The notes under the pieces were generated by a model that saw nothing but the letters and a program-made list of their open reading frames with translations, was not told where the DNA came from and did no database searches. Positions 1 to 11,995 of a stretch of 64,000 nt of DNA are shown here, one piece after another; the first letter of the stretch is position 1, and every line of letters starts with the position of its first letter. The DNA lies in NCBI GenBank assembly GCA_947247005.1, contig OX365944.1, forward strand, positions 58,758,096 to 58,822,095. Direction: 5' to 3'. The position numbers were made by a program, and so were the translations under genes. This stretch comes from Spisula solida (taxonomy: Eukaryota; Mollusca; Bivalvia; Venerida; Mactridae).

Positions 1-2940
1 GAGTTATAATCCTGCAGATGTATTAAATTAACATAATAGCAAAAATATATAAAGTTTCATGAAACTCATAAAAACGTACGTAGGTTGGATAATGTTATTA
101 AGACATCGTGCAGCCACTTAAACGTCGAGTCTTTGCAGTATGACATAACAAACCATTTTTTACGTGTTCGTCATTGTAAAAATCTTCTTTATCACAAAAG
201 TTATTTCAAAATTTGAGAGACCAAAGACAAAAATATTCCCTCTTGACAATTCAAAAACCCCTCCCATGTATAGTTTTTGCAACAAACTTAAAAGAAAGCG
301 TATACTGTCATTGCCCTGGTAGACATTGGAAGGCAGGTATAGCAAATATGAGTGTCTTATAATTAACCAGCAAATGTATGTAAATCCCCCTTGACCAGCA
401 GGCTTACAGAGGATGCATTACCATTTAAATGTATGTTTGTGATGTAAGAACCTAGATCAATATCAAACTTGGACAGTCCCTGATGCGGTCAGTCCCTAAT
501 GGGTCACCAGTCAGTCACTGGACTAATACCAACAGATTAAATGCCCAGCCAGACCAAATTGGTTTTTAAGCATTTCGTGTGGATTGGTAGAGACACATAA
601 GTATCGTTATGGGAAATGAGGCCACGATGATATAAGACAATAATATGATTATACAACTATCATACCTATTGTTAAGCGAAAGAGAGTTTGACTGTTTATT
701 GTCCTCAAAGGACAAACGATCTCATTGAATCCGCTCCCAGTCCTGCAGTAACCATGTACTAAAAGTATTCATTAGTTTTCTAATTCATTTTCTGTCCTTT
801 GAAGGTTTCTCCAGAAACCATATAAAATACCGGTTCCATAAAAACCATTCTAAAATATTTCTAGCACAATTCTCTCTCATTTAATATGTTATACATGTTT
901 TCACTCTCATTGATTTTTCTGAAAATATGAGTAAGCAGAGTAAGACAAGTGTATGTGCATACATAAATAAACTAACAGATACATCAGTCGTGCTTGTATA
1001 TTGTAACCAATGCAACAAGTACAGGGAAGCCTGTAGTGATTCTAGCAATCAACTGACTGAGACAAAAGTTTTATGGTGACAATTGGTTTTCAATAATTTT
1101 AGTTATTTATAAAGGACCACTATTGGCATGCCCCGATATTGCACACTTAGCTCGTGGAAATTTATATATTCAACACAAGAATTTAAGTCTAACAATATAT
1201 ATCAGATGAAACTATGATGAAACAAAGGCCAGGTGTTTTATTACAAAAGATCATAAAGTATGTATAATCATGTTTGATTGTACCCCCTCTCCCGAACCCT
1301 GATTCAGAATCAAAGAAGAAACAAACCATGTAAACATCAATTTACCTAATGTTACATTACAATATTACAGAAACTTTCAAAGTGTTATTGAAGCAGGCAA
1401 TTATCAAGATGATATACAACTCATTCGTGTTGACATTTACACAGCTTTTATTAATTTTCAAACATACTAGAGGTCCTTAACCCCTGTTGCTCCCCACACA
1501 ACTATCAGTACAGATATCGACACTGCAGTCTGGACTACGGGGCACTATGCGCGCCTCTTATCTGACGTTAGAGCTAATACAGACTACTGTATTAGACTGC
1601 TTGGCTCATCATGTCCTTGCTAAATATTTACAATACTCAAGTGGATAAACTAAGATAAACTTAACAGTCGGCTCTTGTTTTAGTTTTCATTTTATTATCA
1701 TTAAAACTTTAGCTTTACCTTCATAAGCAAACACTTCATTGACTCAGCTATTTAATGGAAATGATTAGAGTACATTGAGCAAATGGACCCCTAAATAACT
1801 ACTCAACTGTATAAATCATGTTAGACAGAAATAGGATTGGGGTTTTTTTCTCATGGAAGGTAAATCTGTTTTGAAATCAGTGATAAACAAACTTGGTGAG
1901 TTTTAGGTCAAATGAAATATTTATATGAATGTCGGAGTCAGGGATTATAAGTGCATACTGTTAGCAGAGATCATCAAAGGAAATTGTACGCTTCTAAGAA
2001 GCAGAAGGCTGGGAGTTAATTTGGATTAAACATTTTGGGCTGAATAACATTCTAGGTTGTGTGGGTTGCACATTATAACATACAAACAGTGCACTGTTGT
2101 GGAATAAACCGTATGGATAAAATTATTTAATTTGAATTTAATTCAACATATTATTGTGTTTAATTTGGATTCATAAACATTATTATGAAATATTTGTGAA
2201 GGATTTATTAACATTATTAGAGGTTTGTCATATTGAATTTTCGCATTAAAATATAAAATAACTATGCTGTTGAGTATTTCCTCAAAATTTGTCAATACAA
2301 TTTCAATTGTAGCATAATTATAAATTTTGACTGCTTAGCTAGGTTCTAACTCTTAAATAAATCATACTTTTTCAAAGCGTCTGACAAAAAAAATGTTTAA
2401 TCCTTCATTGTCGTCTGCTTTGCTCCTCTTAAATACATAGAGTATACATTTTTGTATGAGACGGTTATGCTGTATTAAAGCTTGTCAAGTCAATTAGTCA
2501 GCTCGTTCAACTGAGATAAATACTTATAATGGTAGTTTACCTGTAGATTAAATTCGGCTTTCATTGGCTTAAGTGAGATGAGAGGAAAAAATGCATTGGT
2601 TATTAAGTACAACATGGAGAGCATGAGTGGTCACTGGCTCCAAAAATTAAGAGGACTGTCGACAGGTTGAGATAGACGTTACTGATAAAACTAGAGGCTT
2701 GCCAAATACGGTCAATGACAAATGATGATAACATTGTTTTGCTGTGAAATACAAAATATCCACCATAGAATAGAGAAAATACTGAACTTCTGTTTGTGAG
2801 CAGCCGACACTTTCAGGACATTGGGACGATTACAATATTTGAGATAAATAATTTAAAGCAAGAAAACTTGTATCGTTATAGCATGAATGACAATGTTTTA
2901 GTTTGGTAAGGGTAAGATTTGTTTTTAAACCATTTATATT
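1..2940. other. intergenic or intronic, no gene seen
   Basis: AT-rich sequence without a supportable exon, RNA gene or tandem array. It may include upstream introns or the promoter of the BTB gene that follows, because that gene appears to have at least one non-coding exon upstream of 3051, but I cannot place it. Confidence 0.5.
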
Positions 2941-3050
2941 ATTTTCATGTGCAGAATTATGTTCAGAAAAACATTTGAAACTTCAGCTCATAAATGCAAT
3001 TTGTCAGGTGGGTTATTTGTGCTAAAACCTTTTATTTTTTCTCTTTTCAG

Positions 3051-3540
3051 CAGCATTTATATACACAGTGGGTGGTTCAACACAATAACTAATCATACGG
3101 AACTTGAGCAGACGATCATCGGAAAATTGTACGGCAAACTGCAGGATACAGCTTCACTACCCGAGAGACAAAAATATTCATCAAGCGAAACACAGCAAAT
3201 ACGTTCAGCAGTGCAGCAGTTATATCATCCATATAAGTACGGACGGACTCAGCAGCAATTTTACGCTAAAAGCTTTTTTCGACCGTTGATAAAACAAGCT
3301 TCCAACTTAAATGATCAATCATTAGTAACTCGGATAATCTGGAGTTGAAAGTCATTACCAAGCAAACTTCTTTTTCTGAGAGAAAAAAATATCGCGAGTT
3401 TCAATTAAAATTGTGCTTCAAGCGGAGAAGTAAATAAGTTGAGCAGGCTTCCCGAGGATATCTACCATTAATGGAAGCTTGCTAGTGATTATTGTTCACG
3501 ACGTTTGTACTTTTTTTGGATATAATGTTTGATAAGTCAC
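3051..3540 (+). other. 5' untranslated part of the BTB exon, with 3' splice site
   Basis: A long pyrimidine run followed by 'ctcttttcag' ends at 3050 and makes a strong 3' splice site on the plus strand. The sequence after it runs uninterrupted into the BTB coding region, with stops in the coding frame and several short upstream ATGs (for example 3525, out of frame). I read it as the 5' UTR of the exon that carries the complete CDS. The partner upstream exon was not found. Confidence 0.5.
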
Positions 3541-4722
3541 ATGGGAAATCGTGACCAAATGAGGGTGAAAAAAGGTTTATTCCAGCATGCCAGGATGAAA
3601 AGATTTAACCCTAGCGGTGCTAGTTATCCTGATCCCTCGAAGCCACCTGATGGAGAAATACTTAGTAGTGTGACTGATGGATCTAAGAGAGTTAAGACAT
3701 CTCAATCGTTTGAGAGCTTGTTTGACAATGAGACTCTTAGTGATTTGATTGTCAGTGTCAATGACTGTCAGTTTGTGTTCAATTCCCATAAAATGATCCT
3801 TGGTCTAAAGAGTGATGTTCTGGCAGCCATGTTAAATGAGCTAACTCCCGCTTCATCCGAGGGCGAGAAACCGACCCTGTGTGTTCAGGAATTACCCGAA
3901 TGTGCTGACGTCTTCTCGCGATTTCTGTACTTCATATACAGTGGCACCGTGTGGTTACACCGGGATTATGTGATTGCCTTGCAACGATTGGCTGATAAAT
4001 ATGAAGTGCAGCCTCTATTACAACATTGTGAGAACTATATCACGCAGATTCTGAATAATACGTTAGCGGGATGTGACATACCAACGCGTGGATTCTCCGT
4101 GGAGACTGTGTGTACGCTATATGAAGATCCGCTACAGTCACTGGAAGTGAAGGACCTTGCTTTCAAAGTATTGTGCTTGTGTTTTCCTAACTTGGCTACA
4201 TCAGAAAGATGGCCGTTGTGTTCATGGAAACTTGTCTGTGATTTATTGAAGAACGAATACTGCCAAGCAGAGGAGAACGTGATTCTAACGTCGGCCACTG
4301 ATTGGATGAAAAAGAATAATCTCAACGACAAATCGAGAATTGAGGATATTCTCATTAATATTAAATACCCATTACTTCACAAAAGAGTGCTATATATGAT
4401 GCAGAAAAATGGTGCATTTAAAAATTTTCCACGAGTGCAAGAATTATTAAATAATGCAGTCAAGTATCACTGTTTCAAAGACATTCCAGAGGCTAACGAT
4501 GATTTCAGTGGCCCACAGTTCACGCCGAGACGTAGACTGCCTCCAATCTTCACACTTGAGAACAATAATTACGCTGTGGAGGCCAGCCCCACTTCTATGA
4601 GATACTCGGATACATCTAGTCGTGACGACGTGTCGTATCTGAGTTCTGCCGACGCGACACTCATGACAGGTGCCGAGCCTCCTGACAATATGGGATCATT
4701 CTATGAAAACAAACTAAGATGA
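3541..4722 (+). CDS. BTB/POZ-BACK domain protein, BTBD17-like
   Basis: A 393-residue protein from ATG at 3541 to TGA at 4720-4722, in one exon. Residues about 58-170 form a BTB/POZ domain: FDNETLSDLIVSV opens it, FNSHKMILGLKSDVLAAML is the core helix motif, and CADVFSRFLYFIYSGTVWLH plus LADKYEVQPLLQHCENYI close it. Residues about 180-285 look like a BACK domain (WPLCSWKLVCDLLKNEY, then IKYPLLHKRVLYMMQ). The tail from about 320 is rich in Ser, Asp and Pro and probably disordered. The order and the spacing resemble BTBD17-type proteins. Many BTB-BACK proteins are adaptors for cullin-3 ubiquitin ligases, but nothing here shows that activity, and no Kelch or TLD domain follows. The frame is open four codons further up to a TTG at 3529, but the in-frame ATG at 3541 is the better start. 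Ortholog assignment is from recognition, not a search. Confidence 0.85.
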   Translation: MGNRDQMRVKKGLFQHARMKRFNPSGASYPDPSKPPDGEILSSVTDGSKRVKTSQSFESLFDNETLSDLIVSVNDCQFVFNSHKMILGLKSDVLAAMLNELTPASSEGEKPTLCVQELPECADVFSRFLYFIYSGTVWLHRDYVIALQRLADKYEVQPLLQHCENYITQILNNTLAGCDIPTRGFSVETVCTLYEDPLQSLEVKDLAFKVLCLCFPNLATSERWPLCSWKLVCDLLKNEYCQAEENVILTSATDWMKKNNLNDKSRIEDILINIKYPLLHKRVLYMMQKNGAFKNFPRVQELLNNAVKYHCFKDIPEANDDFSGPQFTPRRRLPPIFTLENNNYAVEASPTSMRYSDTSSRDDVSYLSSADATLMTGAEPPDNMGSFYENKLR

Positions 4723-5382
4723 TAGAGTTAATATATGAACATTGGGAGTAGTGTGTACTGACTGGATTATAAACTGATTTAAGTGATGTATGGAAATATT
4801 GTAAATCTAACCATCAACGTTTTCCTTCAGTTTTTCTCTCTAAGTGTGCTTAGCCATAATGCATTGTAAACTTTCATCCTATGTCAAATATTGTCACTGA
4901 TCACCAGTGATGGCCCATCAGTATAATGCAGGCATAAATACATAAGACTCTAGTTTTTACTAAAACATACAATTAAATTCTTACTTTAAAGATCTGATTA
5001 CATTTGCATTATGCGAATTTTGAGTTCAAAAATTTGAATATTTAAAATTCAGGTTACCATCATATATGTACATTTGAAGGTGGAATTCATAATTTACATG
5101 TCCAGAATGGGGATTCATTATAAAGATTAGAAGTTCAACTTTGACACATTTAATGTTAAATAAAAATCAGTTTTCAATACTTAAGTTTCACTATTATATT
5201 ACAATGTTGACTTAAAATATTAATATTTCTTAAAAAAGTTTGTTTCCATGTCGACTGTTATTTTATTTCTTGTTAGCTTTGCTCATTATTTCACAATTTG
5301 TTATACATGATAAATAAATACAAAAATTGAAGTCATAATTATTTCTTATGTTTGATTGTACACTATATATATAACCAATATA
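4723..5382 (+). other. probable 3' UTR and flank of the BTB gene
   Basis: AT-rich sequence after the stop codon with AATAAA-type hexamers near 5159 and 5308 that could serve as poly(A) signals. No coding content seen. Confidence 0.4.
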
Positions 5383-6257
5383 CAGTCAAACCTGTTTAAG
5401 TCGACATCTGAGTTAAGCAATCACATGTCTTATACAGTCCAAATTGTCACCAGTTAATTAAGCGAGCACTTGTCAAATTAAATTTATGACATTTTGACCA
5501 AAACCAGCAAAAAGGATTTTGACCAAACTTTACTGTGAGAAATGACACTTGGGTGTTCCTTTCTAACTTATATGTAAATGGTTTAAGTACATTGCGTATA
5601 AATATCTCGTTAATTTCAAATATTGAATACACCTGTATTTTAAGAGTCTCCTTGTTTAAGCAGCCAGGCCCAGCAATAATGAAATAATTATTTAAGATAA
5701 ATGTTGATTTATCAAACTCAATTCTCAAACTGAAGTTTTGACTTTACTGATTACAAGTTTGATACTTGAGTTTGAGATGGAACTTGGATTGTTTCATGAT
5801 GCCAGGATCAGGTCAGTGTTATTCCCTCAAGGGGCTTCTACGAAACTGGTACGGTAGACTGAATATTCAATCATACTAGGAAATATCTGCAGTAAAACCA
5901 TAATTGGTTTGAAGTCAAAACATTTATTAGTGGCTGTCTGATTATTAATTTACAATATCGCAAAAAGCTCTATGAAAATATAGTATATTAAAGAGGCAAT
6001 TTTTCTAGTTAAGAGATGGTCTGTAAGTGAGGTTTGAAATTTACATATTAGGACAAGTAGATATATTTGTTTGCATTCAGTAGTCAGTCTCTCATGCAAT
6101 ATTATCAAACCTGGTATAAAGACCACATTTATTATTATGTAGTAAAAAACACTTTTTACAAAGAACACCAATTGTTCAATATCCCATCAAATCACCTGTC
6201 AACAATTACACCATATTTGTTGTTTCAATTGGTAGTCTTTTCAGACAGGTTTGACTG
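5383..6257. mobile_element. pogo/Tc1-mariner-like TIR element, non-autonomous (875 bp)
   Basis: The left end CAGTCAAACCTGT is matched by the inverted right end acaggtttgactg. TA dinucleotides flank both sides (5381-5382 and 6258-6259), the target duplication of the Tc1/mariner/pogo superfamily. Motifs such as 'gtttaagc' recur near the left end (ttaagcaatca, ttaagcgagca, tttaagcagcc), which fits multiple subterminal transposase-binding sites. There is no convincing transposase reading frame. Confidence 0.7.
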
Positions 6258-6365
6258 TATAGACTGTTTATTCAGGTTTGTCACATGTATACAAACATCG
6301 CAATACCGTAACATTGCATTTTTTTATTGTTTTAAACATTTTAATTGGAGAAAAGGGCAGTGAAA

Positions 6366-6485
6366 ACCAATACCTTATTCACTAAGCTACATAATGTATA
6401 CATTTTATATTAGAATAAGACATTAATGCCAGAAATTGCAATGCTTATGTACACAATGTTATGCAAACAAGTGACTGACCTGAAT
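6366..6485 (+). repeat. dispersed repeat, copy 1 (partner at 55,452-55,573)
   Basis: 'ccttattcactaagctaca', 'acattaatg', 'tatgtacacaatgttatg' and 'caagtgactgacctga' occur in the same order and spacing here and at 55,452-55,573. It is an interspersed repeat of unknown class. This copy lies about 100 bp to the right of the TIR element ending at 6257. Confidence 0.75.
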
Positions 6486-6839
6486 ACTCGATATATAGTT
6501 GTTTCACCAAAAGGGTGACTGGCCATATGATTTTGTTCTGAACATTACAAGGCAGTTATAAATTATTTGCTAGATCATCATGAATATTTCTAAATAATGG
6601 AGTTAGAAGGATTTATTTTAACTTTTTTTCAAAATTTCATATACTCGATACATTCCATTTGGACTCATTGTCTTTCTTTTAGAAATTTTTAATAAAATAT
6701 ATATCAATCATGTATTAAAGGATATAAAAACAAGGTCTGAGCATCATGAAAATAATCAGGACGTGGGAGGGAATGATAATCTAGTAAATTATTTATTCAG
6801 CCTTAACACAACACTGTAGTGACCTTGCTATGAGGAACC

Positions 6840-8560
6840 ATACATTAAAATCAGCCTGAAAACTGGCTTACACCAAGTAGTTAACTGAAGATATGACAAC
6901 TGCCTTACACACAGTAGTTAACTGAATACCTAACAACTGCCTTACACACAGTAGTTAACTGAATACCTGACAACTGACTTACACAAGTAGTTAACTGAAT
7001 ACCTGACAACTGGCTTATACACTGCAGTGTTCAATCTAGGCCGCGCCATTGCGCCATTGACCCCCAAAAAATTGAAATGGCGCACTTGAGATGTTACTGT
7101 GGGCCAGGTCGGCGCGCTCACAGAAAATTGAAGTCTTTTTGCTACATTATCTTTTCGTTACTTGTTGTCCTTTAGCTTCATTCAGTAACTCTTCAGGCAG
7201 GTGTCCGTTGCTATGGTAATGATGTCAGCCTCCAGTCATTGAAGCATGATTGAAACATCTCAAGTAATTTTACGCCGATATCGGTTAAATTATAAAAAAA
7301 TGAGGAAGAAATCAAAATGATATTGCAAGAAGAACATCTGCAAGTCCCAAGTATGTCAAATGATGTCTGTAATTTGGCCGAAAAAAATCGTTTTAGTGCC
7401 GATGTTTCACTTTTACAAATCGCGCTTATTCACGGGCATGGCAATTCTTAGATCTAAAGTATGGATGCTTTATTCTCATCAATCGTCATAAACTCAAAGA
7501 TATATTCCTGTCTGTTGACAGATTGAACAAACTGCTCGAGGAGAATTTCATTTCATTTTATTTTTTAGTGATTTTGAATTTAGTTGCCATTGAGGTTAGG
7601 TCACCGTTAGCTAAGCATATCATATGCATGTATGAGTGCTTTTCAAGCCTGGTATACATTTATCATTTACATGAAGTATGAATAATGGAATTTTTTTTTA
7701 TTATTTTAAGGGCCCCCATTTTTCCCCAATGGCCCCCTGTTGTATAGTCTATGGGCCCGAATGGCCCCCTGTCATGGTGGGCTAGATTGAACACTGCACT
7801 GAAGTTAACTGAATACCTAACAACTGCCTTACCCACTGCAGTTAACTGAATACATGAAACTGGCTTACCCCCAGTAGTTCACTGAATTCCAGACAACTGA
7901 CTTACCCCCAGTAGTTCACTGAATATCTGACAACTGACTTACCCCCAGTAGTTTACTGAATACCTGACAACTGTCTTACACACAGTAATTAACTGAATAC
8001 CTGACAACTGACCTACCCACAGTAGTTAACTGAATACCTGACAACTGACCTACCCACAGTAGTTAACTGAATACCTAACAACTGGCTAACACTGAATACC
8101 TGACTTACACACAGTATTTAACTGAATACCTGACAACCAGCTTACACACAGTAGTTAACTGAATACCTGACAACTGGTTAACACTGAATACCTGACTTAC
8201 ACACAGTAATTAACTGAATACCTGACAACTGGCTAACACACAGTAGTTAACGGAATACCTGACACTGCCTTACACACAGTAGTTAACGGAATACCTGACA
8301 ACTGGCTAACACACAGTAGTTAACTGAATACCTGACAACTGACTTACACACAGAAGTTAAATGAATACCTGACAACTGGCTTACACACAGAAGTTAACTG
8401 AATACCTGACAACTGTCTTACCCACAGTAGTTAACGGAATACCTGACAACTGACTTACCCCCAGTAGTTAACTGAATACCTGACAACTGACTTACACACA
8501 GAAGTTAAATGAATACCTGACAACTGACTTACACACAGAAGTTAAATGAATACACAAAAG
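6840..8560. repeat. 37-bp minisatellite, interrupted by a TIR element
   Basis: Unit approximately 'gttaactgaatacctgacaa' then 'ctgacttacacacagta', period 37 bp (for example 7991 to 8028). There are about 25 copies with many single-base differences, plus shorter variants. The array is split by the inverted-repeat element at 7025-7796 and resumes in the same orientation on the other side. Confidence 0.9.
7025..7796. mobile_element. TIR DNA transposon (772 bp) inserted in the minisatellite
   Basis: The left end CAGTGTTCAATCTAG is matched by the inverted right end ctagattgaacactg. The 5-bp sequence CACTG abuts both ends (7020-7024 and 7797-7801), consistent with a target-site duplication. The end resembles hAT termini (CAGTG), but hAT duplicates 8 bp. 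A 5-bp duplication would suit other superfamilies such as Transib, so the class is left open. The interior near the right end repeats 'ggccccc' stretches. No transposase frame is seen. Confidence 0.75.
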
Positions 8561-9065
8561 TAATTTCATTAAACCTGACATATCAGTAAAATGTATCAAG
8601 TTTAATCTTTTGTAAACATATTTTATCAAAAATCAAAATAACATGTTTATGATAAAACACTAATTGTACTGGAAAACGTATGGTGGCTAATTACTGCCAA
8701 CTTCACCAAGTTGTTCTGTCATATGTGGCGCTGATGGCAGATCAGCATTGTGGTGTTACATGTAAATGGTGTTCTGCCATTGTGAGCCACAGATGTAAAT
8801 GGTATTCTGACATAATTGCGGTATGACATGATGAAAAGATGATAAACAGCATTTTATTGTTCTGGTACCTACTCACAGATGACAAAACTAAGATGGCAGA
8901 AACCAAACACCATCACAATGTAATAACAATGTAGTCATTCCATTTTAAGCAGAAAAATGCAAGATGGGTCAAGACTGCCCAAAATTACTTAATATGTTAC
9001 ACATTCAAAGTAGAACATTACAATAGTCAAACCTCAGCTTTAGTCAAACCTCAGCTTTACGCATC
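8561..9065. other. no gene seen
   Basis: AT-rich spacer between two tandem arrays, with a short internal repetition ('agatcagcattgtggtgtt' and 'aaatggt.ttctg' near 8740-8815). Nothing coding. Confidence 0.4.
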
Positions 9066-9116
9066 TATATTTGTTGCAGTACCTTTTGACTAGCTGCTTA
9101 ACACAGGTTACAACAT

Positions 9117-9150
<34 letters not shown>

Positions 9151-9560
9151 GTTGCAGTACCACTTGACTAGCTGCTTAACACAAGTTACAACATACTGTT
9201 GTTGTTTGTTGCAGTACCATTTGACTAGCTGCTTAACACAGGTTACACCATAGTGTTGTTGTTGTTGTTGTTTGTTGCAGTACCACTTGACTAGCTGCTT
9301 AACACAAGTTACAACATACTGTTGTTGTTTGTTGCAGTACCATTTGACTAGCTGCTTAACACAGGTTACACCATAGTGTTGTTGTTGTTTGTTGCAGTAC
9401 CATTTGACTAGCTGCTTAACACAGGTTACACCATAGTGTTGTTGTTGTTGTTGTTGTTGTTTGTTGCAGTACCACTTGACTAGCTGCTTAACACAGGTTA
9501 CATCATAGTGTTGTTGTTGTTGTTGTTGTTGTTACTGTTGTTGTTGTTTGTTGCACTGCC
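9066..9560. repeat. compound minisatellite with expandable (GTT)n tracts
   Basis: Seven or so units of 'tttgttgcagtacca' - 'cttgactagctgcttaac' - 'acaggttacaccatagtg' followed by a GTT trinucleotide tract of different length in each unit (the longest at about 9119-9149). Unit length therefore varies from about 60 to 85 bp. Open frames across it encode poly-Cys or poly-Leu and are not credible proteins. Confidence 0.9.
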
Positions 9561-10160
9561 TGCATTAAAGTTTCACAGGAACTCCCTGAAGGAAGCAGGA
9601 TGGTATAATATGATGACACAGAAAAACACAGCAAGTGTTTCACTAATTTGAGACAAATGACTCTAACATGTAAAACATTGTGTTGCAGCCTATTCTCCTG
9701 AGATGAACAAAAACCTGTATTTTACTGTAAGACAACTAAATGCTCCATTCAATTATCTGTTATCTCAGGGAATTGTCTATTAAATGCACAGTAGTAGGAA
9801 CTTATAGTAAACAATTGATGGGATATTTGGCTACTTTGAGTGCACATACCAGAGCCAAAATGTCGGGGTTATTGTCCTTGTAAATATGCAATACAATTAT
9901 AGATCTTGTAAGATCATACAAACAATGTAATACATAGTAAAATTTCATTATAAGAACACTTTATTCTAACATCATCCATGCAAAACACTGCATTAGCTAA
10001 ACCCTTTCATGGTTGAATCAAATAGTATGTTCAAAATCACTAAGCTTACTTGCAATTGGTCAGTCCACTCATTATAATTTCTTTTTAGGTCTGTCATTTA
10101 GATAATTGACACTCATAGGCCTGCCCCATCTACACACTCATAGGTTCGCACTGTCTATAT
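9561..10160. other. no gene seen
   Basis: Unremarkable AT-rich sequence between arrays. Confidence 0.4.
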
Positions 10161-10164
10161 GGGT

Positions 10165-11995
10165 GCACTCAAAGGTTAGTCATTGTAGTAAGATACTCAT
10201 GAGCCTGTCTTGTCAATATAGCACAAATGAGCCTGTCCTGATAATAAAGTGCTCATGAGCCCGCCCTGACAATAGAGTGCTCATGAGCCTGTCATGACAA
10301 TAGAGTCCTAATGAGCCTGTCCTGACAATAGAGTGCTCATGAGCCTGTCATGACAATAGAGTCCTAATGAGCCTGTCCTGACAATAGAGTGCTCATGAGC
10401 CTGTCCTGACAATAGAGTCCTAATGAGCCTGTCCTGACAATAGAGTGCTCATGAGCCTGTCCTGACAATAGAGTGCTCATGAGCCTGTCATGACAATAGA
10501 GTGCTCATGAGCCTGTCCTGACAATAGAGTGCTCATGAGCCTGTCCTGACAATAGAGTGCTCATGAGCCTGTCCTGACAATAGAGTGCTCATGAGCCTGT
10601 CCTGTCAGTTAAGCCCCCATGAGCCTGTCCTGTCAGTTAAGCCCTCATGAGCCTGCTCTGTCAATAGAGTCCTTATGAGCCTGTCCTGACAATAGAGTGC
10701 TCATGAGCTTGTCATGACAATAGAGTCCTAATGAGCCTGTCCTGACAATAGAGTGCTCATGAGCCTGTCCTGACAATAGAGTCCTAATGAGCCTGTCCTG
10801 ACAATAGAGTGCTCATGAGCCTGTCCTGACAATAGAGTGCTCATGAGCCTGTCATGACAATAGAGTGCTCATGAGCCTGTCCTGACAATAGAGTGCTCAT
10901 GAGCCTGTCCTGACAATAGAGTGCTCATGAGCCTGTCCTGACAATAGAGTGCTCATGAGCCTGTCATGACAATAAAGTCCTAATGAGCCTGTCCTGACAA
11001 TAGAGTGCTCATGAGCCTGTCCTGTCAGTTAAGCCCCCATGAGCCTGTCCTGTCAGTTAAGCCCTCATGAGCCTGCTCTGTCAATAGAGTCCTTATGAGC
11101 CTGTCCTGACAATAGATCCCAAATAAGCCTGTCATGACAATAGAGCCCAAATGAGCCTGTCATGACAATAGAGCCCAAATGAGCCTGTCCAGACAATAGA
11201 GTGCTCATGAGCCTGTCATGACAATAGAGCCCAAATGAGCCTGTCATGACAATAGAGTCCTAATGAGCCTGTCCTGACAATAGAGTGCTCATGAGCCTGT
11301 CATGAAAAATAGAGCTCTCAGGAACCTGTCCTGACAATAGATCACTCATGAGCTTGTCCTGTCAGTTAAGCCCTCATGAGCCTGCTCTGTCAATAGAGCC
11401 CTTGTGAGCCTGTCCTGACAATAGAGTTCTCATGAGCCTTTTCTGACAATAGAGTGCTCATGAGCCTGTCCTGACAATAGAGCCCTCGTGAGCCTGTCCT
11501 GACAATAGATACCTCAGGAACCAGTCCTGACAATAGAGCCCTCGTGAGCCTGTCCTGACAATAGAGCCCTCATGAGCCTGTCCTGACAATAGACCCTCGT
11601 GAGCCTGTCCTGACAATAGAGCCCTCATGAGCCTGTCCTGACAATAGAGTCCTCAGGAACCAGTCCTGACAATAGAGCCCTCGTGAGCCTGTCCTGACAA
11701 TAGAGCCCTCGTGAGCCTGTCCTGACAATAGAGTCCTCAGGAACCAGTCCTGACAATAGAGCCCTCGTGAGCCTGTCCTGACAATAGAGCCCTCATGAGC
11801 CTTTTCTGACAATAGAGCCCTTGTGAGCCTGTCCTGACAATAGAGCCCTCGTGAGCCTGTCCTGACAATAGAGCCCTCATGAGCCTGTCCTGACAATAGA
11901 GCCCTCGTGAGCCTGTCCTGACAATAGAGCCCTCGTGAGCCTGTCCTGACAATAGAGCCCTCATGAGCCTTTTCTGACAATAGAGCCCTCACAAG
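10165..11995. repeat. 28-bp minisatellite with 420-bp higher-order repeat
   Basis: Unit 'agcctgtcctgacaatagag' + 'tgctcatg', 28 bp, about 65 copies. Sequence variants are ordered: 10,561-10,680 and 10,981-11,100 are the same over nearly all 120 bases at an offset of 420 bp (15 units), including the distinctive 'cctgtcagttaagcccccat' variant. The right half (after about 11,470) is dominated by a 'gagccctcgtgagcctg' variant. Minus-strand frames across it are an artefact of repetition. Confidence 0.95.

Noticed and set aside
2947..3348. Open frame of 133 codons upstream of the BTB gene
   Set aside because: It runs across a strong 3' splice site at 3050 and has no recognisable domain. Better explained as intron plus 5' UTR.
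3525..3540. Earlier starts for the BTB protein (ATG at 3525, TTG at 3529)
   Set aside because: The ATG at 3525 is in another frame and TTG starts are not expected in animals. ATG at 3541 fits.
11065..11992. Repetitive minus-strand reading frames of up to 140 codons
   Set aside because: They lie wholly in the 28-bp array, and open frames arise from repetition of a stop-free unit.
10165..11995. CRISPR-like array
   Set aside because: Contiguous tandem units with no unique spacers; the context is an animal genome.
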